From contig NZ_JAOEJU010000002.1 in the NCBI RefSeq assembly GCF_025447595.1, positions 62,001 through 126,000 of the forward strand: a stretch of DNA of 64,000 nucleotides, given 5' to 3'. This document shows, one piece after another, positions 57,939-64,000 of the stretch. This DNA is from Pseudomonas koreensis (lineage in GTDB: Bacteria > Pseudomonadota > Gammaproteobacteria > Pseudomonadales > Pseudomonadaceae). The notes beneath the pieces were generated by a model, which worked only from the letters and a program-made list of their open reading frames with translations, was not told the DNA's origin and did not search any database. The position numbers and the translations under genes were made by a program. How positions within the stretch are numbered: the stretch's first letter is position 1; the number at the start of each line of letters is the position of its first letter.

Positions 57939-59089
57939 GCGGCAAGCGGATCATGGACATCGAAGTGCTGCGCGCCATCGCAGTACTCGGGGTGCTGTTT
58001 CATCACTTGCAGGGCAGCCTGTTCACCGACCCGGTGCCGTTGCTTGAAAAGATCCATGCCTGGGCGCAGCCGTGGTGGGGTGTTGATCTGTTTTTTGCGA
58101 TATCCGGGTTTGTCATCGCCCGCAGCCTGATTCCGGCGCTGCGTGGCTGCAGCAGTCGCCAGGAATACTGGGAGCAGACGCGCAATTTCTGGCTGCGTCG
58201 GGTGTTTCGTCTGTTGCCGTCGGCCTGGCTGTGGCTGGCGTTGATGCTGCTGGCGTGTGTGTTTCTGAATCGATCAGGCGCGTTCGGCACGTGGTCGGCC
58301 AATGTCCAGGCCACCCTGGCAGGGGTGCTGCAGTACGCCAATTTCCGTTTTGCCGATGCGTTCTTTCATTACGAATACGGCAGCAGTTTCGTCTACTGGA
58401 GTCTGGCGCTGGAGGAGCAGTTCTACCTGCTGTTCCCGCTGTTGATCATGGTCTGCCGCAAACACCTGGTGTGGGCGTTGCTGGCACTGGTGGCGGTGCA
58501 ATTGTTCACTGTGCGCACGCCGCTGCTGATGGTGATTCGTACCGATGCGCTGGCGCTGGGTGTGCTGTTGGCCATGTGGAGCGTGCAGCCGGGTTACCGC
58601 CGTTGGGAGCCCGTATTCCTGCGTCGGCCATGGGCCGGATTGTGCGCGCTGGTCGGTCTTGGAGCGCTGCTGAGCTTCATGGCCACCGACCGTTTCACCT
58701 TTGCCGGTTACCGCATCGGGTCTATCGCCGTGCTCAGCGCCATGCTGGTGTGGATTGCTTCATACGACCGCAATTACCTGCTGCCGGCCGGTGGCCTGCA
58801 ACGACTGATGGCATGGATCGGCAGCCGCTCCTACGGCATTTACCTGATCCACATTCCGGCCTATCAACTGGTGCGGGAATTGACCTTTCGTTTGCAGAGC
58901 GCCGGTCTGCCGAGCCCGGCGGGGCATCCGATCGTGACGCTGCTGATTGCCGGTGGCCTGATCGTGCTGCTCAGCGAACTCAATTACCGCTTTATTGAAA
59001 TGCCTATGCGCAATCGAGGCGCCACGCTGGTGAAACGCCTCGCCACCTCGCGAACCGTCGTATCGTCCTCTGGAGCCACCTCATGCTGA
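57935..59089 (+). CDS. Acyltransferase 3 family membrane protein (OafA/YrhL-like), PA5458-type
   Basis: A 384-residue integral membrane protein with about ten hydrophobic helices. It shows the family signature EVLRAIAVLGVLFHHLQ near residue 10 and GVDLFFAISGFVI near residue 45, with HLQ and R residues as in O-acetyltransferases of this family. It should move acyl groups onto polysaccharide at the inner membrane. The ATG at 57935 overlaps the preceding stop (ATGA), and its 3' end overlaps the next gene by 7 bases. It has no C-terminal SGNH domain. Confidence 0.85.
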   Translation: MSGKRIMDIEVLRAIAVLGVLFHHLQGSLFTDPVPLLEKIHAWAQPWWGVDLFFAISGFVIARSLIPALRGCSSRQEYWEQTRNFWLRRVFRLLPSAWLWLALMLLACVFLNRSGAFGTWSANVQATLAGVLQYANFRFADAFFHYEYGSSFVYWSLALEEQFYLLFPLLIMVCRKHLVWALLALVAVQLFTVRTPLLMVIRTDALALGVLLAMWSVQPGYRRWEPVFLRRPWAGLCALVGLGALLSFMATDRFTFAGYRIGSIAVLSAMLVWIASYDRNYLLPAGGLQRLMAWIGSRSYGIYLIHIPAYQLVRELTFRLQSAGLPSPAGHPIVTLLIAGGLIVLLSELNYRFIEMPMRNRGATLVKRLATSRTVVSSSGATSC

Positions 59090-59901
59090 GCCTTTTGAAA
59101 AAACTCACGGCGGCTCCGGCCCCTGCACAAGCTGTCGCACCGGTCGCCGACAAGGTGGACCCTTATATGCTCGGCTTGCACGACGCGATGCTCAGCGGCT
59201 GGTTCAACCAGCAAACCGGTGAGCTGTTCAAAGGCTTCCCGGTGACCGCCGATGACACCTTGCTGGACGTTGGCTGCGGCGACGGTGGCAACGTGCATTT
59301 CTGCGGCATGCGTGGGGCGAAGATCATCATTGCCGACATCGACGGCGCCAAGGTCGAAGCGACCCGCCAGCGCCTGAGCGATACGCCGGCGCGTGGCGTC
59401 GAATGCCATGTGACCGACTGCAATCCGCTGCCGATCGCCGATGGCACCGCCACTCGCGTGGTGTCCACTGAAGTCATCGAGCACGTTGACGATCCGGCGC
59501 AGTTCCTTGCCGAACTGGTGCGTGTCGGTCAGTCGGGCGCGCTGTATTTGCTGAGCGTGCCACACCCCAGCTCCGAAGACCTGCAAAAGGACATTGCCGC
59601 GCCGGAGTATTTCCAGAAGCCCAACCACATTCGCATCATCAGCGAAGAGCAGTTCAAGGCGATGGTCAGCGAGGCGGGACTCGAGATCATCAGCCATAGC
59701 CAGTACGGCTTTTACTGGTCGATGTGGATGATGTTGTTCTGGGAGGCCAAGGTCGATTTCAGCAACCCGGATCATCCGCTGCTCAACCATTGGGCCGATA
59801 CCTGGCAAGCGGTGCTCGACTCGCCGCGAGGCGCGCAGATCAAGCAGGCGCTGGATGCGGTGGTGGCAAAAAGTCAGGTCATCATTGCCCGCAAGCCCTG
59901 A
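59083..59901 (+). CDS. SAM-dependent methyltransferase, PA5459-type
   Basis: A 272-residue class I methyltransferase paralogous to the gene at 57042. Motif I is LLDVGCGDG, and the ending VVAKSQVIIARKP matches the sister protein's C-terminus (KSQVIIARKPLD). It overlaps the acyltransferase by 7 bases and ends the operon. A long hairpin follows before the next gene. Substrate specificity of the two methyltransferases cannot be separated by sequence. Confidence 0.82.
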   Translation: MLSLLKKLTAAPAPAQAVAPVADKVDPYMLGLHDAMLSGWFNQQTGELFKGFPVTADDTLLDVGCGDGGNVHFCGMRGAKIIIADIDGAKVEATRQRLSDTPARGVECHVTDCNPLPIADGTATRVVSTEVIEHVDDPAQFLAELVRVGQSGALYLLSVPHPSSEDLQKDIAAPEYFQKPNHIRIISEEQFKAMVSEAGLEIISHSQYGFYWSMWMMLFWEAKVDFSNPDHPLLNHWADTWQAVLDSPRGAQIKQALDAVVAKSQVIIARKP

Positions 59902-59914
59902 GTGCTTTTGTGTA

Positions 59915-59949
59915 ACCTTGCAGCCTGATGTCTCAGGGATCTGCAAGGT
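59915..59949 (+). promoter_or_regulatory. Hairpin abutting the start codon of the DUF3142 gene
   Basis: ACCTTGCAG (59915-59923) pairs with CTGCAAGGT (59941-59949), and inside it CCTGA (59924-59928) pairs with TCAGG (59933-59937) around a TGTC loop, leaving a 3-base bulge (GAT). This gives a 14-bp stem whose right arm ends on the base before the ATG at 59950 and contains the AAGG that would be the ribosome site. No T-tract follows. It could hide the ribosome site or work as a weak terminator for the upstream operon. Confidence 0.7.
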
Positions 59950-61143
59950 ATGCGCTTTATCATCGGGTGGTCAGCCATGGTGGCTGTGTTGTTGCTGTGT
60001 GCTTGTGAACGACAGGACGCAGTGCCGCTCGATCAGCAGCTTTACGTCTGGCAACGGCAATGGACGCCGGCCCATGAACCCGCCCTGAACGACAGTCGCA
60101 ACGACTTTTCGACTCTGCGGGTCTTGGCGTTGCAGGCTTTCCCGAATGCCGGATGGAGTCGGGCACGCGTCGATTCTGCGTTGCTGAAACGCGATGCGCG
60201 GCCATTGATCGCGGTAATTCGCCTCGATGGTCAGCTCAAGGCACTCGACTCACAAGCGGTCATGGCGCAAATCCTTCAAGTGCTCGCTGACTGGAAAGGC
60301 CAGGGACTCACGCTGGCCGGGGTCGAGATCGACCATGACGCCGGCAGTGCCCGACTATCGGCCTACACCGAATTCCTCGCTCACCTGCGCGGCGCATTGC
60401 CGGCCAACCTGCCTCTGAGTATCACCGCGTTGCCTGCCTGGCTCGACAGTCCGCAATTGCCGGCACTGCTGGCAACCGTCGACAGCAGTGTGTTGCAGGT
60501 GCATGCCGTCAGCGATCCGCGTCGCGGTCTGTTCGATCCCGAGCAGGCACAGCGCTGGGTCAAGGCCTGGGGGCGAGTGACCGACAAACCGTTTTATCTG
60601 GCGCTGCCGGCCTATGGCGTGGCGTTGTTGGCGGATGCCGATGGCGCCCCGCTGGTGGAAAGCGAAGTGCCGCTCGAACGCGGTGGTCAGCGACGCGAAT
60701 TGCTCGCCGATCCGCAACAACTGGGTCTACTGGCCAATGAATTACGCAAGGATCGCCCGGCGCATCTGGCCGGTCTGATCTGGTTTCGTCTGCCGTTGGC
60801 CAACGACCGCAGAGCCTGGAGCCTGAGCACTCTGCGTGCGGTTGCCCGTGGCGATGCACTGAGCAGCCAGCTCGGCCTGACGTTCACCGAACAGAACGGC
60901 CTGCAAGACATCGCCCTGCGTAACGTCGGTAACCTCGACAGTGCCTGGCCCGCCCGCATCACCATCAAGGCCCGGGGCTGCGAAGGTGCCGATGCGCTCG
61001 CCGGTTATGCGTTGCAACAGACGGCGGATCTGCTTACCTTCACCCGCCTGCGCGACGGCCGATTGTTGGCGGGCGGGCAGCGTGCGATCGGTTGGGCACG
61101 TTGCGCAAATATTGATCAAGGAGGTTCGCATGTTGACCCGTAA
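59950..61143 (+). CDS. DUF3142-family exported lipoprotein
   Basis: A 397-residue protein of unknown function with an N-terminal lipoprotein signal: MRFIIGWSAMVAVLLLCAC with the lipidation Cys at 19 (lipobox LCAC). Residues about 30-260 match the DUF3142 type, which resembles TIM-barrel glycosidase-like proteins (VIRLDGQLKALDSQAV, GVEIDHDAG, ITALPAWLDS); glycan activity is only inferred. It starts directly after a hairpin, and its 3' end overlaps the start of the next gene by 14 bases, so the two should be made together. It follows the polysaccharide modification operon, but whether it shares that role is unknown. Confidence 0.75.
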   Translation: MRFIIGWSAMVAVLLLCACERQDAVPLDQQLYVWQRQWTPAHEPALNDSRNDFSTLRVLALQAFPNAGWSRARVDSALLKRDARPLIAVIRLDGQLKALDSQAVMAQILQVLADWKGQGLTLAGVEIDHDAGSARLSAYTEFLAHLRGALPANLPLSITALPAWLDSPQLPALLATVDSSVLQVHAVSDPRRGLFDPEQAQRWVKAWGRVTDKPFYLALPAYGVALLADADGAPLVESEVPLERGGQRRELLADPQQLGLLANELRKDRPAHLAGLIWFRLPLANDRRAWSLSTLRAVARGDALSSQLGLTFTEQNGLQDIALRNVGNLDSAWPARITIKARGCEGADALAGYALQQTADLLTFTRLRDGRLLAGGQRAIGWARCANIDQGGSHVDP

Positions 61144-63265
61144 CTGGCCCCGCCATCTGCTATGCCTGAGCCTCAGCCTGCCGCTGGGGTCGGCTGTCGC
61201 CTGCGGGCCGGATTTCCCGTTGCGTCTGCTCGACAATCGCGGGCAGACACTGGCCGATTTGCCCGAGGGCAACTTCAACTTCGAGATCGGCCGCCTCGGT
61301 AAAACCATTGCCGGGCTGAAGAATGTCACGGCGGCGACGCACAATCCCGATGACTACTACAGCGAATCGCACGAGTTGGCCCAAGCGCGGGAAAAGGCTG
61401 AGCAGGCTGGTCTGACTCCCGAGCAGCTGGCGCTGGTCAAACAATTGCGTGGTTTGACCGATGCCCGTCAGGTCGAAGCGCAGGGCGCAAGCCTGCCGGC
61501 GGAGATCCGTTTGTATGTGGCCGGCGCCGTGGCGTTTGCTACCGGGGATCATCCGTTGGCCGTCGAGTATTTTGACAAGCTGCTGGCGCTGCCGGTCGAT
61601 CAGCGGCCATTGCGCAGCACCTGGGCGGCGTACTCCCTGGGCCGCACCTGGTTTGCCATGAGCCGTGAAGTCGATGACGCGATCGACGCGTTGGAGCACT
61701 CGCGCGAGGCGTTCCGTCAGACTCGTCAGATGAGCATCGACGGTTTCAGCGATCCACTGGAGCTGGGTGTCGCCAGCCTCGGCGAAGAGGCGCGTATCCT
61801 GCGCTCCGCCGGTGACTGGAGCGGCGCCATCGAGCTTTACGAAGCGCAAAACCTGCACGGTTCAGCAGTGGGCAATACATCGCTCAGGCAATTGATGAAT
61901 GAGCTGGCCGAGCTGCCCGACGCAGAACTGGCGAAGTTGCTTGATCACAAAGCGGTGCAGCAACTGGTCACGGCTTCGCTGGTCAGCCGGGTGGGCTGGT
62001 CGTTTGGCGAAGAGCCGCCGAACGAGAAAAAACTCACCCGACTCCTGCAAAACAGCACCCGTGGCAGCCTCGACAACGCGGATCGGCTGGCGGCGATGAA
62101 TTATCAAAGGGGCGATTACGCCAGCGCCAAAGCCTTCCTCGAAAACGCCGGTGACGGCGGGCTCGCGTGGTGGTTGCGAGCCAAACTGGCGGTGCGTGAC
62201 GGCGACAAAAATGCTGCGGCCGCAGCCTATGCCAAAGCTGCGCAAGCCTTCCCGCAGAACGAAGACTGGGGTTACCGACGCACGTCGGACTGGGCCTATG
62301 AACCCGTCCAGCCGAAATGCCGCGTCGAGGGCGAGAGCGCGATTCTTGCGCTGCAACGTGGCGAATACCTGCAAGCCTTTGTGCAGTTGTATCGCAGCAA
62401 TGACATCTATTGGTTCGACGCTGCGACAGTCGCCGAGCGCGTGCTGACCGTCGATGAACTCAAACATTTCGTTGACGGGAACGTGCCGGCCCCGCCAGAA
62501 CCGCTGCAGGAAGGGCAGGAGCATTACGAGCAACATCGCTCGGCGCAAAAACTGCGCAATCTGCTCGGTCGACGTTTGTTGCGCGAAGGGCATTACGCGG
62601 ACGCGGTCGGTTACTTCCAGGAAAGTCTGCAGAATCAGGCCCGCCTCTACGGCGAGCAAAGGCTGAAAGCCGACAGCGCCTGGTGGCCGACCCGACGCGC
62701 CGGTGCGCTGTACAACGCGGCGTGGACGGCGCGCGAGTGGGGCATGGATATCCTCGGTTACGAGATGGCGCCGGATTACGCGGTGTTCGGCGGTGGCTTC
62801 AGCCTGGAAAGCGCCGAGTTGCAAGTCGGCCCGCTGGTGGCCGACGCCGAACTGCAACGCCAGAAGGCCAGCCAGGCGCAGCCTGACCAGCGTTTCCACT
62901 ACCGCTTTGTGGCCACGGCGCTGGCCAGTCGTGCGGCCGACAATCTGCCGCACAGCAGTCAGGCGTTTGCCGCTGTGTTGTGCAACGCTGCCGGCTGGAA
63001 CAGCAGCCTGGAAGAACAGAGCGCGTTGTATCAGCGTTACGTCAAAGAAGGCCCGTACGTTCCATGGGCAGTCGATTTCGGCAACCAGTGCCCGTACCCG
63101 GATTTCGAAAACGCCGACAAGCGCTACGTCACTCAGGTGACCGATTCGGTGCGTTCGACACTGCGGCCGTACAAGTGGCCGGTTCAGATCGGTGCGATCG
63201 TGGCCTTCACTGCTGTGGCATTGCTGCTGATTACTCGCCGCCAGCGTAAGTCTCGCAAGACTTAA
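61130..63265 (+). CDS. Uncharacterised exported TPR-like protein with C-terminal membrane anchor
   Basis: A 711-residue protein I cannot assign to a known function. It has an N-terminal signal sequence ending in SAVACGPDFP (possible lipid-modified Cys25, though Ala at -3 is unusual). The body is rich in alpha-helical pairs of TPR-like type (for example LAVEYFDKLLALP, DDAIDALEHSREAF, GDYASAKAFLENAGDGG, HYADAVGYFQESL). The end has one strong membrane helix (WPVQIGAIVAFTAVALLLI) and a basic tail RRQRKSRK. This predicts a periplasmic protein anchored at both ends. It begins with an AGGAGG site inside the DUF3142 gene, which is likely its functional partner. Confidence 0.75.
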   Translation: MLTRNWPRHLLCLSLSLPLGSAVACGPDFPLRLLDNRGQTLADLPEGNFNFEIGRLGKTIAGLKNVTAATHNPDDYYSESHELAQAREKAEQAGLTPEQLALVKQLRGLTDARQVEAQGASLPAEIRLYVAGAVAFATGDHPLAVEYFDKLLALPVDQRPLRSTWAAYSLGRTWFAMSREVDDAIDALEHSREAFRQTRQMSIDGFSDPLELGVASLGEEARILRSAGDWSGAIELYEAQNLHGSAVGNTSLRQLMNELAELPDAELAKLLDHKAVQQLVTASLVSRVGWSFGEEPPNEKKLTRLLQNSTRGSLDNADRLAAMNYQRGDYASAKAFLENAGDGGLAWWLRAKLAVRDGDKNAAAAAYAKAAQAFPQNEDWGYRRTSDWAYEPVQPKCRVEGESAILALQRGEYLQAFVQLYRSNDIYWFDAATVAERVLTVDELKHFVDGNVPAPPEPLQEGQEHYEQHRSAQKLRNLLGRRLLREGHYADAVGYFQESLQNQARLYGEQRLKADSAWWPTRRAGALYNAAWTAREWGMDILGYEMAPDYAVFGGGFSLESAELQVGPLVADAELQRQKASQAQPDQRFHYRFVATALASRAADNLPHSSQAFAAVLCNAAGWNSSLEEQSALYQRYVKEGPYVPWAVDFGNQCPYPDFENADKRYVTQVTDSVRSTLRPYKWPVQIGAIVAFTAVALLLITRRQRKSRKT

Positions 63266-63891
63266 GCCTGCTGAACGAAGGTCAGGCGCACGGCAAAGCC
63301 AATCAATAGGCTGCCGAACAACCACTGCTGCACTCGCTGGGCTGTCGGGCTGTGTTTCAGCCAGCGGCCCAGCGCGGCGCCGGTCAGGGCGTAGGCGCTG
63401 TCGAACAGCAGACCTGCGCCCACCAGCATCGCGCCGAGCACAGCGAATTGGGTCAGAACCGGTGCGCCATTTGCCACGATGAACTGCGGCAGCAGCACCG
63501 AACAGAACAGCAGTGCTTTCGGGTTGAGCAGGTTGGTCAGCAGGCCGCGACGGATGGCTGCGTACCACTGCGCATGACTGTCCGTTCCGGTACCGGCGTT
63601 CAGATCCGGCAGCAGCGTGGTGCGCAGGCATTGAATGCCGATCCACAGCAAGTACGCTGCCCCGGCAATCCGCACGGCATCGAACGTCCACGGCGCCGCC
63701 TTGAACAGCGCCGCCAACCCCAATGCCGCGAGCGCTACATGACAGCCTCGGGCAATCGCCAGGCCCGCTGCGGTGGCCAGCGCTGCGCCGCGACCCTGGC
63801 GGGCGCCGGTCTGCAACAGCAGGATCATGTCCGGGCCGGGCAGCAGATAGACCACCGCCAATGCCAGGAAAAACAGCCAGAGACTCGCCAT
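63262..63891 (-). CDS. LysE/RhtB-family amino acid exporter
   Basis: A 209-residue inner-membrane protein of the LysE/RhtB exporter family, with about six hydrophobic helices. The N-terminus (LWLFFLALAVVYLLPGPDMILLLQTGARQGRGAAL) has the family PGPDM motif, and the NLLNPKALLF segment is near residue 115. It overlaps the 3' end of the TPR-like gene by 4 bases on the opposite strand. Substrate (an amino acid or homoserine lactone) cannot be set from sequence. It is transcribed away from the window end; the last 109 bases hold no complete gene. Confidence 0.9.
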   Translation of the reverse strand: MASLWLFFLALAVVYLLPGPDMILLLQTGARQGRGAALATAAGLAIARGCHVALAALGLAALFKAAPWTFDAVRIAGAAYLLWIGIQCLRTTLLPDLNAGTGTDSHAQWYAAIRRGLLTNLLNPKALLFCSVLLPQFIVANGAPVLTQFAVLGAMLVGAGLLFDSAYALTGAALGRWLKHSPTAQRVQQWLFGSLLIGFAVRLTFVQQA

Positions 63892-64000
63892 GTCGCACCC
63901 CTTTCGTTGTCGATTCGGTCGCCTCAGTCTAGGGCCGAAGAGCAGGGCAGGTGGTTGCGTAGTCAGCTTCTAAAGGCCGCTGAATTGGCATAATCTGCGA

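Noticed and set aside
63892..64000. Promoter for a gene beyond the right edge
   Set aside because: CATAAT at 63989-63994 could be a -10 hexamer, but no -35 at a suitable spacing is present and the downstream gene is outside the window.

Overview
The window is about 64 kb of chromosome from a Pseudomonas, most likely the P. fluorescens species complex. It carries the replication origin region. The evidence is the contiguous order def-fmt-rsmB-trkA, lpxL, tag, glyQ-glyS-gmhB-plsC, gyrB-recF-dnaN-dnaA, oriC, rpmH-rnpA-yidD-yidC-mnmE, mnmG-rsmG-parA-parB, atpIBEFHAGDC, glmU, glmR-glmS, together with high-GC codon use and proteins I recognise as Pseudomonas-type throughout.

Layout. 1-5.9 kb: translation initiation and rRNA modification genes (def is cut by the window edge), K+ uptake (trkA), a small TPR protein, a lipid A acyltransferase and tag. 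5.97-10.4 kb: glycyl-tRNA synthetase, heptose phosphatase and a PlsC-type acyltransferase. 10.5-13.85 kb: an accessory patch with a divergent two-component system and an AT-richer dinD. 14.0-20.2 kb: gyrB, recF, dnaN and dnaA, read leftward, with a perfect parS palindrome in recF. 20.2-20.8 kb: oriC. 20.8-29.5 kb: rpmH to parB, with a second origin-like non-coding region between mnmE and mnmG. 29.6-36.8 kb: the F1Fo ATP synthase operon. 36.9-41.0 kb: UDP-GlcNAc and glucosamine-6-phosphate synthesis, ending at an empty Tn7 attachment site. 41.0-44.8 kb: LysR regulator, glutathione transferase-like protein and an unusual three-module redox fusion. 44.8-53.8 kb: the common polysaccharide antigen (A-band, D-rhamnan) operon rmd-gmd-wbpW-wzm-wzt-wbpX-wbpY-wbpZ. 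54.2-59.9 kb: a divergent operon of two related glycosyltransferases, two related methyltransferases and a membrane acyltransferase, corresponding in order to P. aeruginosa PA5455-PA5459. 59.95-63.3 kb: an uncharacterised exported pair (DUF3142 lipoprotein plus large TPR-like protein). 63.3-63.9 kb: a LysE-type exporter.

How the parts work together. DnaA, the DnaA boxes, DnaN, RecF, GyrB and ParAB-parS start replication and segregate the new origins. The polysaccharide block makes GDP-D-rhamnose from fructose-6-phosphate or mannose-1-phosphate, polymerises it in the cytoplasm, exports it through an ABC transporter and probably caps or decorates it with methyl and acyl groups. glmU, glmS, lpxL and gmhB feed the same cell envelope.

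The most notable signals are at least 27 perfect DnaA boxes between 4 and 45.4 kb, many within a few bases of stop codons, and a local cluster of four at the trkA-TPR end; the second origin-like region upstream of mnmG; a histidine kinase that looks like a CHASE2 kinase without its sensor; a hairpin abutting the start of the DUF3142 gene; intercistronic hairpins in the atp operon; and the three-module flavin/ferredoxin fusion. No tRNA, rRNA, CRISPR array, insertion sequence or prophage was seen.
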